A DNA stretch of 64,000 nucleotides, taken from assembly GCA_940671915.1 (NCBI GenBank), contig CALNVZ010000723.1, positions 180,084 through 244,083 of the forward strand. The letters are read 5' to 3'. Positions 35,591 to 47,026 of the stretch are shown here, in pieces. The translations under genes and the position numbers were made by a program. How positions within the stretch are numbered: position 1 is the first letter of the stretch; every line of letters starts with the position of its first letter. The DNA is from Paracentrotus lividus (lineage: Eukaryota > Echinodermata > Echinoidea > Camarodonta > Echinidae). The notes under the pieces are model-generated. The model made no database searches. It was not told the DNA's origin and saw only the letters and a program-made list of their open reading frames with translations.

Positions 35591-36262
35591 GAGACCAAAA
35601 ACTTACGTTAATCGCACTTGCACGCACTTTCAACGTGCCAGTGAGTACTGACACCGTACATGAGGTGCACGTGTAAGTACGGCCTCCGTACGATGACGAT
35701 TCAAACGCACGGAGATCGTACGATGCACGCAACCGTCCATTACCATGCATGGTACCGAAACCTTGCGCAGTTGGTGCGATTGACTTGCGTTAACGTACTC
35801 GCTCCGTGCGCTTGCCTCTTCCTTCTGCGTTTTCAGAAAAACGCAGCGACCTTGGCCTCCCCAAAAGACGCACGGCCCCAAAAAAACGTACGCCGGCTTG
35901 TGACCATGGCTTTAGCAAGGGGCGCAGACCTGAAACTAATATAACTGGGCACCGTATTGGTCTTTAAATTAAATGCCTTTTTGTTTCTATACATAGTGCA
36001 AAATTTTCGCTCGCGCTTCGCACTCGCTTCATTTTTCAAAATAGTTATTACATTGTGTTCCTGAGGAACGAATAAATTGTCCCGTTTTCAGATCATTCGA
36101 ATACATCAAATTTACGCTCGGGAATTTTCTATTATTTTGTTGTACCCAGATTATATATAATGAGGCTTCTAACCACCAACACATCAATTTACAATGGTTA
36201 GATTTTACGTTAATTGATGGGAAAATGTCACATGATTTCAAATGCATGCAATCGAGGAGGTA

Positions 36263-36870
36263 AAGGAGGAGTCCAGGCTGAAATGAAAAAGTTTTGTAAA
36301 ATTAAGTAAAATTCATCAAGCACAACACAGAAAATTTCATCAAAATCGGATGAAAAATAACAAAGTTATGCACATTTTTAGGTCTTGATTTTTTTTTTTG
36401 TAAAACAGTTCTTGGCAATTGTCTCATTGTCTCATTTGAATATTTGAATATTCAAATGAGCAAACTGATGATGTAACAGTCCCCCTACTTCTTGTGTATT
36501 TTATTATATGAAATCCTATTTATCTCATTTTTTCATATATTGCGTATACAGAAAATCTGTCCCTCATACTGAAATAAGTAAAAGCACTTGTGACCTTGAA
36601 CATTCCTCAAGGATTAATCCGTGTTTTTATGTCCTTGGGGCAGAAAATCTTGATAATTGGTATTTCATACAATAAAATACAAAGAAAGTAGGGGGACTGA
36701 GACATCATCAGTTTGCCAATTTGAAGAACCGTTTCCTAAAAAATTCAAAACCTAAGAAAATTCATAACTTTGCTATTTCTTATCCGATTTTGATGAAATT
36801 TTCCGTGTTGTGCTTTTTCGATTTTACTTTATTTTTCTCATAATGCAAACTCCAGCCCGGATGAGTCCTT
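36263..36870. mobile_element. TA-flanked MITE (AAGGAGGAGTCCAGGCTG ends)
   Basis: The left end AAGGAGGAGTCCAGGCTG and the complement of the right end AAGGACTCATCCGGGCTG are inverted repeats, with TA on both sides (36261-36262, 36871-36872). The arms extend inward: ATCAAAATCGGAT..AAATA on the left pairs with ATCCGATTTTGATGAAAT on the right. A short ATTTGAATATTTGAATATTC palindrome lies near 36434-36458. It sits in the 3' part of the outer element. Confidence 0.8.
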
Positions 36871-37375
36871 TAAAAAGGAGAAATGAGGAGAAGAAATAGT
36901 GCAAAATTTTCGTTTGCGCTTCGCGCTCGCATCATTTTTTCCAAAGAGTTATCCACTGTGTCCCAGGGGGACGCATAAATTGTCCCCATTTCACATCATT
37001 CGAATTCTGGTCGTAAAGTATAGGGGAAAAATTCGCTCGTGCTTCGCGCACGCATTTATGATATTTTTGGTTAATAGTGGTAATGAGGCTCATATTCATA
37101 GATACTTTTCCCTTGAACTCACCATTAAAAAAAAAGATGGGCTTTAACGGTAAATGGTTTGATTTCAGGTAGGCTTAATTAAATCCCCCCAAAGTTTTTA
37201 ATTTTCAAAGGGGTTTCAAATAAATAATTTCTATGAAATCCTTCAACATGCATTTAAGGCGTAGGCCTATATTTGCCTGGCGGGGCGGGGGGAGGGGGCG
37301 CCATTTTTAAAAAAATAACTAGGGGCGCCAAAATCACGTCGCGCCCCGGGGTGCGAAATCCTGGATACGCGCCTG

Positions 37376-37500
37376 TTATCATTATTATTATTATTATTTT
37401 CATTATTGTTATTATTGTTTTACTATTTTTTTTTTTTATCTTTTTTAAAATTTTATTTCTTTATTCTTTTCTTTTTCTTTATTTATTTTTTTTAAAGTCA
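37376..37500. repeat. (ATT)n and T-rich microsatellite
   Basis: ATT repeats resume directly after the outer element's right terminus, then T-rich sequence to about 37497. It is the continuation of the microsatellite at 21300-21413. Confidence 0.85.
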
Positions 37501-37596
37501 CGTTTCCCCTATTTCTCGTAGTATACAGCTCCCGATTGATACCATGTCTAAAAGGCTCTAACAGAAATATAGTTTTAATATTTTTTTACGTTACAG

Positions 37597-39530
37597 CGAT
37601 TTAAGGACAATCGCTAAAGAGGTGAAGGAACGTTACAAGTCCAGCAATGTCTTGAAGATTGCCATTCGTCCTTCTACAAAGGACATGATAATTGGAGTGG
37701 AAGAACTTCATGTCCCAGTTATCCTCAAGAAAAGCGAAATCTCTCCTGATCTCCCGATTGAGACTGAAATAAACCCTGCAGAGTTATTTCAAGAGTCTAA
37801 TGAGGTAAAGAAGATACTCCTCTATGGCCCACCCGGTGTCGGGAAGTCGACAGAGCTTAAGATGTGGCTACACGACTGGTGCAAAAGCGAGGAGGGCAAT
37901 CCGTTGCAGAGATTTCCTGTCGTCTTCTACCTCGACGCAGCAGAGTTAAAGTCAAGCAGCAGCCTCGGAGATGCGATAATGGATCAGTGTTTAGCAGGAA
38001 ATACAACATACACAGCGGCATTTATGGAGGACCTATGTCGTAAAACACACAATGAGACACTGGTAATTCTAGACAACTACATAAGCTGCATGGAGAGAGA
38101 TCAATCTTCCGATACCACCCCGCTCTTCAACATTGTCCACTTAAAGGACTTCCTTCCGACCTGGTTTCTGGTTGCTTCAACTTCAGGTAATGTCCCTGAC
38201 TTCCGGAGAGTATATGGAAACTACAACCATGTGAGGGTTGATGGAATTAGTGAAGAGTCAGGCAGGAAGTACGTTCAGCAGTTGTTCAAGAAACGAGGAG
38301 ATATTGAATTTGCACCTAAGGTGCTAGAGTTCATTGCAAGCCAAGAACTAGGGCCGGACTTGTCTGCATTGCCCGTACTTCTGAGCATGCTATGCCAGCT
38401 CGGAAAATGGCATGAAGTCCCTATTGAATCAGGAGGCTTGAAGACAACATCTGCTCTGATAGGCAAGATAATGGAATTTGCTACTGAAGAAAACATTGTC
38501 ATGAAGCATGATGTAAGAGGAGCTTTAGACCAGCATGGGCCCCAAAGCTATGACCATTCAACTTCGACTAAAAATGAAGCGGGAGGTGAAGAAGCAAATG
38601 ATGAAGGATGCACAAATCTTCCTTCTTTGACAAGAGAGCTGAGTCCTTTCGATGAGAACCCCTCAACAGAAATATTTGAAGCGGATCTGGCTCACGTAGC
38701 ATTCAATTGCTATCTTAGGGAGAGAAATGTGGGAATCCTGCGGCTCAGTCAGGATGACTTTGATGTTTGCGAGTCTCGGAAGAGATCCGTCTTGAACAAA
38801 GCATATCGTCTTGGATTTATATTCACCTTAGGTGAAGATGTAGTGAATCCAACCACCTTCGACGCAGCTCAAGGAAAGGTAATCAAATTTCTGAGTCCTT
38901 TATTTCAGCAATATCTAGCAGCTAAACACTTTAGCAATCTACTCGAAAGCGGCAACAGAAACACCTTCCTTCAAAGGATAAAAACTGCAGATGACGCTCT
39001 GGAACGGCGAAACTTGCTCAAATTTACATGTGGAAAGACTAGAGAGGCAGCAAGACAGATACTCAACCATGTCGTCAAGCTTACCCAAGACCTTGCTGTC
39101 CAGTTGAACCCAGACCCAAGAGAGGAAGATGGAGTGCTTCATATAGCTCACTATCAATACCATCACATGGTTGAGTTCATTCTTGAACTCAACTATGAAG
39201 CCCAAAGCAAAGGTCATTTCAATACGGTCCTACGCCCATTGGTCACTTGTATTCGCGCCCTGGAACTATCGGATGTTCAGGTACGAGCAAATTTGTCCTA
39301 TTTTCTGGAATACACTGCTCCCAAGTACGGACACCATCTACACAACATCGGTATAGAGATATTCGATGCTCCACCTGAACTAGAATTGAAGGTTCCCTCC
39401 ATCTCGAACATTGTATACAAATACATACCGCAAGTTCGTGTGCAGGTTAAAGAGCAAGTCTTAGTGTCTACCAACCACCCATCTGAGCATGTATACGTGT
39501 CACTAATGAGCATCAAGGTGAACCAGACTT
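37597..39530 (+). CDS. NACHT-domain (NLR-type) protein, large internal exon
   Basis: The exon is bounded by acceptor TTTTTTACGTTACAG and donor GTGAGT. The frame is open throughout (644 codons), entering after one base and leaving one base, so it is internal and the true start lies upstream. Counting from the Val at 37622, the Walker A GPPGVGKST is at residues 69-77 (ATP phosphate loop). The Walker B strand LVILD is at 147-151, but the usual second acidic pair is replaced by NY. A sensor-1-like LVASTSG is at 183-189, DGISEESGRKYVQQLF at 207-222, and LPVLLSMLCQLGKW at 250-263. FLSPLFQQYLAAKHF at 423-437 matches the helical F.H..FQEFLAA block after NACHT ATPases. Residues 308-345 are an acidic, low-complexity insert. 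NACHT proteins oligomerise on ATP binding and signal in innate immunity or cell death. That role, and a cytosolic location, are inferred from the family. No leucine-rich repeats follow in the exon. Confidence 0.9.
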
Positions 39531-40059
39531 GTGAGTAAAAACAATTTGGTTTTCCCTAGAAATAAAAATAAAAATCGATGAAAAGAATTTTTTTTTTTTT
39601 TTTAATCAAAAGTCGTCCACAGGACGTCCATGTATAAAGCAAATAACTAGCAAAAAGGGGGAGAGGGTTACTTCTCTAAAATTCGCGCCTCGATTAAGGC
39701 CTCGTCACACCGAGTCCGTACAAAAATACAAAAATTGTAAAAACGACTGATACTATACGCCGTACCGGCCCGGGATGGATATGTGATAGAAGCTTTAAGC
39801 TGTTGGAATATGGCTTTTCAAAATGTCAGCAAACATATTGTTTTGATAGCTTTTAAGATGTGTCTTTGTTATTGCTTTTGATTATTGTAGAGTTATCTGC
39901 AAATTCCAGGCTGAAAATAAAGTTGATGCTGAAATCAAATTTGGTATAGCAATTTTGAATTATGCCATTCGTAAAATGACAATAAAGGTGAAAAATACAA
40001 TGGTGTTTGTCGATACTGTACGTATCAAATTTGCTTTACATTGATTTAACATCACACAG
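39531..40059 (+). other. Intron between NACHT exon and linker exon
   Basis: A 529-bp stretch with donor GTGAGT and acceptor ATCACACAG. It contains a T-run near 39588-39603 and a segment starting near 39695 (GGCCTCGTCACACCGAGTCC) that resembles the GTCACACTGAG ends of the elements at 56274 and 61027. It may be a decayed end of that family. Confidence 0.6.
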
Positions 40060-40206
40060 CAAACGAAACCGGCCACATTAGTGTAACTGATGCGGGTGCA
40101 GCCCGAGATTTGAATGCTTCAGGGGATACAGGACGTACCACCCATGCTAGGGAGAACCCAATATCTTCTACTTCTTCTCTTCCTGTATCTGCCGAACATG
40201 ACGGAG
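40060..40206 (+). CDS. Linker exon of the NACHT gene (Ser/Thr-rich)
   Basis: A 147-bp stretch lies between acceptor ATCACACAG and donor GTAATA. Joining its first two bases to the last T of the NACHT exon makes a Ser codon. The frame then reads NETGHISVTDAGAARDLNAS, GDTGRTTHARENPI and SSTSSLPVSAEHDG without a stop. It ends one base into a codon, the same phase the kinase exon at 51467 requires. The composition (Ser, Thr, Gly, Asn) suggests a flexible interdomain linker; no domain is recognised. Support comes from splice signals, phase and open frame, not homology. Confidence 0.6.
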
Positions 40207-41382
40207 GTAATAATTTGTTTTGCATTTCTAATAAATTAGTCTGTCATTAAAAATAGAATACGAAATGTATTATTTACTTCAAAAGAATTATATATTTGCC
40301 TACTTTGCTATTCGTCCTCGAATCGCCCAAGCTACCGAAACTTTAACCCCGAAAATTTTTGCTCTATTGTCTCCTATTATCCCTTCCCCTATAAGAAGGG
40401 CGCTCTCTCACGATGAGGGCACTCAGCCAAAGCCTTCCCATAAATCCTCCTCTTTTCTCATAGGCTTCCGCCGAGCGAGTAACCTCGAAAATTTGCTCCC
40501 GCAAATGGGTTTGTTTTTCACTTTTTTTAGTGATATTTTGATGCCTAATTTGTGGGGTCTTGCTCTTAGTCGTCCTAGCTAACGTCTAGGTCGTGGTTTC
40601 CTAAAATTGGGAGTAGTTTGAGCGCCGTTTTTTGAGTTATTCTTTTGGGTTTACGGCGACTTCTCCCTGGTTTTTTGACATGCCTTACGTGCGTGTTTTT
40701 ATATGGCACTCTTGTGGTGCGGGTTCCTTTGTCCCCCGCGCTTCACTTCACACAGTATAATGAAACCTTTGTTTGGGTGGGGCGAGTCCTTTGTGACCTT
40801 ATTCCCTTCCCAGGGCAGAGCTTTTAACTCTTTGTATAAGAGTCCGTTGTGTTTTTTTTTCTTTTCATATATTGTAGGATGTTTCTTAATCCGAGGGAAG
40901 AAGACCATCATCCAAGCGGGAATCTCCGAGACTTCCAACATCGCCGACTCATTGGAGAGTCTCATCTACCAGGAAGTTACGAAGTCCGGATTCTCCACCA
41001 ACTTGTGTTAGAAGCTGCGGAGCAGTAACAGATTAAATCAGGATTCACAACCCCGCCCGGGGACGAGGCTGGGCCGTTGGCAAGGGCAGTGTCCTTAGCC
41101 ATGGTACAGCGCACCCTCGGTAAGTCGTCGCGGGAAGCGCATAGCGTTTTCTCAGGGAAGGTTCAGGCACCTGTCTGCCAACCCAGCGACGCATCCCGGA
41201 CCCGATCTTGGTAAGAGATCGGCGAAGGCAACTCCAGTTATGGGTCACGGCACGTCCGGAGACCCGGTGGGGAGTTGGAGGATCGATCGTGAGATCTTTC
41301 CAATATGATCGAGATCGATCGAAGGTTGGGTTTCCACCTGAGAGAGATCGATCTAGTATCGAGATCGATATCGGTGCCGATA

Positions 41383-41686
41383 TTTTTTTTTTGTTTTGTA
41401 GTATTCTTTATTGTTCATTCAAATCATAAACATACATGCATAATATGAGAAAATAACATAACAAATTAACTGCCTCTAAGCTATTAACATAGTCAAGATC
41501 ACAGAAAATAATTTTAAAGGACTCTGCAAGAGTCTATAAAATACTGCAACCGATATTACCAAATGTAAGCATAAAAAAAATACTTTGCAAAAAGGCAATT
41601 CTATAACTTGAATGAGTGAATGTATTATGCACCCCCCCCCCTCACATCCAAACACATTACACACACCCACACACACATTAAAAAAA

Positions 41687-41718
<32 letters not shown>

Positions 41719-42334
41719 CAAAAAAAACAAAAAAAAACAAAACAAAAACAAAAAAACAAAACAAAAACAAAACAAAAACAAAATAGAGGGCAGTCTACAG
41801 TGGCATAGATCGATCAAACCCATCTGTGGGCAAACCGGGCGCCTCCCTCCCTTTCCCATCTTTCGCCTTATTTTGGTTAGTGTTAAATACTTTTAAATGT
41901 TCCCATTTTTCATAGTGTTGTGTTAACGTTTTCCGCTCTATTGCGATTTTCCTTTCTTCTTCTTTGCTTAAAAGTAACCTTTCTCCTATCTCTTCAGGAG
42001 TTGGTGGTTTTCCTTTTCCTCTCCCTTGATGTATTAAATATTTGATAAGTAAAATGATATGATTAAGTAATTGTATGTTTACAGCTGTTTCCTCGATACC
42101 AATATGAATATCCTTCCAACTTAGTTTCTTGAGAATTGGAAGACTGAAAAATTTACTACTATGTTCCCATAAATCTCGTACTTTTCCACATTCAAAAAAT
42201 ATATGCCTATAGGTTTCTTCATATTTATTACAAAAAGAACATTTATCATTTGCTATAAAATGAAACCTGTATAGGTGATGATTCACAAAAATAATATTGT
42301 ATAACATTTTAAATTGGAATTCTCTCAACTTGTT
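41383..42334 (-). pseudogene. L1/Tx1-like LINE 3' fragment inserted in the DIRS-like element
   Basis: On the minus strand, KLREFQFKMLYNIIFVNHHL is followed by CSFCNKYEETYRHIFFEC and then VRDLWEHSSKFF. This is the C-terminal zinc-binding region (C-X2-C-X8-H-X4-C) found after the reverse transcriptase in L1/Tx1-type ORF2 proteins. Its 5' end is truncated at about 42334. A T-run at 41383 is the poly(A) tail of the minus-strand element. Flanking ATCGATATCGGTGCCGATA (41364-41382) and ATCGATGTCGGTATCGATA (42335-42353) form a 19-base target duplication with three differences. The frame reads on upstream into flanking ATCGAT repeats, so its first 49 or so residues (IDSGGIDSN-like) are not LINE. Confidence 0.8.
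41634..41782. repeat. C-run, (CA)n and (AAAAC)n low-complexity tract
   Basis: CCCCCCCCCC, ACACACCCACACACAC and then many AAAAC units, within the 3' region of the minus-strand LINE fragment. Phe-rich or Lys/Asn-rich frames through it are artefacts. Confidence 0.9.
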
Positions 42335-42560
42335 ATCGATGTCGGTATCGATATCGATACATAATCGATCACAACATAATCGATTACAGATTGGATCGAT
42401 CATAGTGTAATCGATCCCACCAAAATCGATCACATTTGAATCGATCCCGCCAGAATCGATCTCTGAGGAATCGATCATGACAAAATCGATTATAATAAAT
42501 CGATCCCACCAAAATTGATCTCCGTTGAATACATCATGTCAGAATCGATCACAGTCATGT
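42335..42560. repeat. ATCGAT-centred short tandem repeats
   Basis: Units of about 17-20 bases follow the pattern ATCGATCCCACCAAA or ATCGATCACATTTGA. More scattered copies lie left of the LINE at about 41280-41380 and right to about 42890. The array is part of the DIRS-like element's interior and was split by the LINE insertion. Confidence 0.85.
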
Positions 42561-42962
42561 TTGTCTCTACAATCTTGATTTCCCATGGTTCCTACCCTGG
42601 TAAATCAACCACGACAGATTCAATCGTAAATAAAATGATCACTTTGGATTGTTTCTGAAAAATAATTCAAGTCAGATGCGATCGTAGTTAATTGATCGTA
42701 TTTAAAGTCGGGGTTCACAACCCCACACAGGGATGCAGAAGTGGGGACTATTCGCAAGTCCACATCCACGTTACCACAATCTCCGGTGAAGTTATCATGA
42801 GAACCTCAATATTACATCCCATTTGATTGAAGGATCAATTCAAACAGTTATCATGACAAATCGATCGCTGCAAATTGATTGCAATAGGAACGAGTTCCGA
42901 GGACCACGAAATTTTTTTCGGCGGGATGGGTCCCAATTTTCATTGACTAGATCACCTTCGGC

Positions 42963-43466
42963 TTGAAATCGATCCAGAAGTTGAAAGCGTCAGGAGGGTG
43001 GTTAATCTACCAAGATTGTTGGAAAACCCTCCTTCTCGGTATATTAGAAGAATTAAATCGTCTTCAAGGCTATCGAAATTCCTTTTTCTGTCTATTTCTC
43101 CAATATCGGCCTCGCAGGTTTATGGCAGATTTAGAAGCTCTCCCTGCGATTTCGGAAGACTTCACACCAGCGCCAGTAGTCAATCGGAGATCTTGCTGTC
43201 GGCGAAATTCGAGACCCACCGGAAGGGACTCGGGATTGGTACCGGAGTGTCTTGGAAATGGTCAATTCCTACAATGTCATAATTACCGGTCGCTAATATT
43301 TCGGGTCAGACGTCGCAGCAGTTCGTCCCTCAGAGTCGCGTCGCTTCGACCACTCCGTTGTATGGCTTTCCGTCGGAACCTAAGAAGGTTACGCACTGAA
43401 TTGAGGGAGTTAACCTCTTCCTCCTTGGAGTTCGGTACTCACGAATCCTCACCGAGAAATTTTTAG
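42963..43466 (+). pseudogene. Open stretch in the DIRS-like element, possible gag remnant
   Basis: A 168-codon frame without stops reads LKASGGWLIYQDCWKTLLLG, NRLQGYRNSFFCLFLQYRPR and LRRLRTELRELTSSSLEFG. I do not recognise a domain. Its position upstream of the reverse-transcriptase-like part is where a gag-like frame would be expected. It could equally be a chance frame, since an overlapping frame is also open. Confidence 0.25.
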
Positions 43467-46466
43467 ATTTCTCTAATATAAAGGAAGGGGGGGAGTGCTT
43501 GATACCAGATCATCGCTCCACCCTTGCAAGTGGTACTCAGATCGCGCTTCGATGATGTTGATTAACGAAACAGCGACGTATTAGGCCCGTCTATCTGATA
43601 GAGGTCCGTTTTGTTCTTCAGAAGAAGAAGTTCACTGCTCAGCTCGGACTCAACCGAGGTTGGCCGAGAAGAATCCGGGGTTTTAGCCTAAATACGATCC
43701 GTATGCAGGATTCGAACCGGAAGTATCTCAGGATCTTATGAAATTTCCGGATTAGATCATATGAGATACAGATCCTTGAATTATCTACCTAAAACTCACT
43801 AGGAAGAATTAAGGAAAGGTCTAAGGCGAGAATTATCCTTCGTTCAGGAGGACGAGGATTCCTTCTTTCAGACATTATCTTCGATACTGTTTGAGACGAC
43901 AGATGAAATACGGGTCACTAATCGGACCTCATGAACAAAGAAGGTTCACTTGTAGATGATCTGATCGCTCCCGGAGTCAGATGGAGGGAGGTTAATGTCA
44001 GAAGAATCAAACTTCTAGCGTCTCTAAAGAGCTGGAGTTTGGAGTTCCGATAAGAAAAAAAATTTTACCCTGAAAAATCTTCATCCCGGGCGGTCTTTCT
44101 TTGCGTCCTCTGTCCCACCAGAGGGATAGAGTCTGCAGGAAAGTGATTTTGAGATAACTTGGGGACATGGAGGTCTTATTCCCAGTTTTACTGGACAGGT
44201 TTCCGGTGGACTCAAAATCCCGTTGGAGTCGGGATTTTACAGAGGCCGAGAAGTCGGCCAAGGAACTTCAGGGAAGGTTAGAAAAGTTTGGAAACAACCT
44301 CCGAGTCTGTTTATTACGCATCGGCTTGTACCAACAACCCTCAGGTCAACCGTTCTACGACCTGGATCAACCGTCTGACAATGAAGTCAGACACGACACT
44401 CTGCATCAGAACCAGTCGGGTCGCGGAGATCGCGTTGGTCAGTGGGGTAGAAGCGATGACAGGAGTAGTTCAGGTCCGCTTTAAACTCTCATCCTTTTAG
44501 TAAGGGAGGGAAGCGCCCGAGGTGACTTCCCGCCTTCGTTTGGGGAATTATTGGGGCCGGTGGAAGGCCGACTCCGGAGATCCCTCCGACTCGAATTTCG
44601 ATCTGTAACGATTGTTATCCTTTCAACAATCAGAGTCGGTCTCATATTAGACCTCGAGAAACCGCTACCCGGGGGTGTCTTCAGGAGTCATCCACCCAAA
44701 CCTCTTGATGTGTCCCTTGTCCTGGAACACAGCTCAAAGGAAGAAATCGAGAAGGCCACAATCTACCCTAAATTGTGTCTATCTTCTATTTTTCTTGTCC
44801 CCAAGCGCGGAGACTCGATATGTGTGTTCCAAATTGGGAGGACCAGCAACAAACTCTAAGTTTCAAGCTGCATCATCTTTTGAATGAGTTAGGAGTTGAT
44901 TCCATCCTATTAGGGACTCAACCGGACACCGCGAATCATCTGACGAGACCTAGTTTGGAGATAGTAGAAGATCCGATCCACTTATAGGGTCTCGGATCGC
45001 ATTGAGAAGGTTTTCAAGCGATAATACGACAAGGATGTCATGAGGACTATCGAAGTTATTAGTCCGGGTTCCCAAAATGGCAGACTATTAACGCGACCTC
45101 TCAATTTCGGCTCTTGAGACTTTTTCAGTCTGGATTTCAGTTCACCTCCGTCGAGAAATTTCTTTTCTACTGAAATTAGACCTCCTATCCATCTTTGGGT
45201 GGATAAGGGGTTCACTCCTCAAGGAAGACATTGGAGCTCCTCTGTTCTTCAACTATGTTGACCGCACATGCGTCACAATTAGGAGGGAGAGTTCTTTATC
45301 AGGGTCTCTTGACTTCGGTGATTGGAATCTCCGAGACTTTGTCTCTCAGCAACGCTTGGAGCGTCCGAAGGTGAGGAAGTTTCTTCCTCATTTCAAGGAC
45401 CATTGCAAGGACCGGACAGTTGACGATTGAACAGACATCGGGGGGAGTGATGTCTTATATCGTTCGCCAAGGAGATCCACTCTCCCTGATATGGAGCAGA
45501 GTAACCTTTCAACTCTGGATCTGGTGCAACAGCGAGAACATCGGTCCAGTCGCTTCGCACATACCAAAATTGGAGTGTATCCACTAGTAAAGTTCCCTCT
45601 ACCGAACGGTAAATTTTCTGTGGGTTCCGAGAGATACCTTTCTCCCGTCCATAGCGTTCTTCATCATCGTTCGCTCGACGAGGGTAATTCGCTGCTTACC
45701 CTAGGTGGATATAGATCAGCTATTCAGCTAACTCAGCTATTTTCTAATTCTTACAGACGGATAGTCAGTTTCAGCTGTTCCTCTGTCATCAGTTCTTCTT
45801 AGTTCTTTGTGTCTTAAGAGGCCCTAACTCAGACCTCGGGTCTCTACTTGGAGTGGTCGCGAGTGCCTCAGGTCATAGCTAACACTCCTTCGCACCAACG
45901 TTTCTAATTTTTGTCTGGATAGGACTACCAAGAGGTACTCCCTGAGTACCATAATGTCGGGGAAACACTAAGTTGTCGCTCGCTCTTCTTTTTTCAACGA
46001 GCCACATAGGTTGAGAATATAGAGATGTTCGTCTTATCCATTATGGCATGTTTTGAACGAAAAATCAGACAGAGTTTCCGGGATTGTAAAAGAATTTCCT
46101 ACGTCCCTTTAGTCAAATTCTCATCGTCGCACATTGACAGAGTGTGGCGCCCGGTGTAGACATTCAATGATTCCTGGATAATGTCCATTTTTGTTATATC
46201 CATGGAATCTTTCGGACCAGTACCGTCCCTCTGTCCCCCGTTCCATCACTACATGGAAGTTTTAGGGTGGTATGAGACAAGAGGAGGATTTATGGGAAGG
46301 CTTTGGCTGAGTGCCCTTATCGTGAGAGGGCGCCCTTCTTATAGGGGAAGGGATAATAGAAGACAATAGAGCAAAAATTTTCGGGGTTAAAGTTTCGGTA
46401 GGTTGGGCGATTCGAGGACGAATAGCAAAGTAGGCAAATATATAATTCTTTATCGTAAATAATAAA

Positions 46467-46740
46467 ATTAGTGATAATTTTTATGATTCTTTGTAATGAG
46501 ATTTATGATAAGGAATGAACATTTATAACCAATTGCAATTATCCCCATTGATTACCTTCTGTCATGTCTTTGAAGTTTATTGTGTTTGATATTTATTTCT
46601 TTCATATCGGAAGGGTATTGCTGTCTAGTCTGGTGGACAACCATGCATGAATTAATGGGGCCGAGTAGAATAATAACTGCATAAAATCAAAATCAAGAAC
46701 ATTTTACTAAAAGTTGTATTCTGTTCCCATTCCAAAAAAT

Positions 46741-46820
<80 letters not shown>

Positions 46821-47026
46821 CATATTTGCATTATAAGCAATCAAATTCAAGTGTAGTCCCACATGTATATAATTTTGTGGGATTTTGTACATATTCATAT
46901 TGTTTAGCTTCATTTTTGCTATAAAATTTGACTTATAATGCATTTGAATTGATATACTTTTAACTTTCTGTCAAGTTCAAAAAGTTTAAAACAATTTTCA
47001 CTAAGTACACTGATGTAATTACTTAA
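46467..47026. other. No gene; 79-base poly(T)
   Basis: This is intronic sequence to the right of the DIRS-like element. The notable feature is an uninterrupted T run at about 46742-46820, possibly the poly(A) tail of an otherwise unrecognised minus-strand insertion, or assembly expansion. Confidence 0.6.

Larger units (their letters stand above)
25755..35915. mobile_element. TIR element with CTAAAGC..TGGTCACA ends, second level of the nest
   Basis: The left end reads CTAAAGCTGTGGTCACATCC then CGTCGTAC. The complement of the right end reads CTAAAGCCATGGTCACAAGC then CGGCGTACG. Both subterminal regions are rich in CGTACG, GTACGTG and CACGCA words. They meet GGCGCC minisatellite sequence outside, on the left (about 25740) and on the right (AAGGGGCGC, 35917), so the element sits inside the outer one. 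It is itself broken by the GGGGAGACC-type element. After removing the false duplication the left end is the copy at about 29673. No transposase was recognised. Confidence 0.65.
21414..37375. mobile_element. Outer hAT-like TIR element, host of a four-level nest
   Basis: The left terminus CATGCGCGTATTCTGG and the right terminus CCTGGATACGCGCCTG are inverted. The flanking five bases are TTATT on the left and TTATC on the right, in a TTA microsatellite. The outermost 5' part is a G/A-rich run followed by GGCGCC minisatellites. The 3' part has TCGCGCTTCGCGCTCGC blocks and a short GGCGCC tail. CAGG.GCGKATCC-type ends with 5-bp duplications suit some hAT elements (inference). It is interrupted at 25755-35915 by another TIR element and at 36263-36870 by a MITE. 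No transposase frame is visible. True length is overstated by an assembly duplication. Confidence 0.7.
40269..46466 (+). mobile_element. Degenerate DIRS-like retrotransposon with inverted ends of about 200 bp
   Basis: The ends (about 40269-40475 and 46250-46466) are near-identical inverted copies. Both contain TTTGCCTACTTTGCTATTCG, ACTTTAACCCCGAAAATTTT and CCCTTCCCCTATAAGAAGGG when read in the same sense. The interior carries broken pol-like coding. SSIFLVPKRGDSI near 44780 looks like the start of a reverse transcriptase. HASQLGGRVLYQG near 45265 resembles the first RNase H motif. VMSYIVRQGDPLSLIWSRV followed by FQLWIWCNSENIGPVASHIP (about 45450-45570) resembles the DIRS RNase H segment (..TTV.SYINKQGG...L...LWWCI...I...A.HIPG). 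The frames are full of stops. The tyrosine recombinase was not found. DIRS elements integrate by recombinase and have inverted ends, which fits. An L1-like piece is inserted at 41383-42334. Confidence 0.6.

Noticed and set aside
38275-39516. Minus-strand frames opposite the NACHT exon
   Set aside because: Antisense shadows of a well-supported coding exon.
41612-41896. Lys/Asn/Gln-rich and Phe-rich frames
   Set aside because: Produced by the (AAAAC)n tract in the LINE fragment.
43715-43740. GGATTCGAACCGG, resembling a tRNA T-arm in complement
   Set aside because: No matching A box or cloverleaf in the expected distance; lies inside the DIRS-like element.
44551-44859. Intact reverse transcriptase gene in the DIRS-like element
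   Set aside because: Only short RT-like words are present and frames are interrupted repeatedly, so it is described as degenerate.
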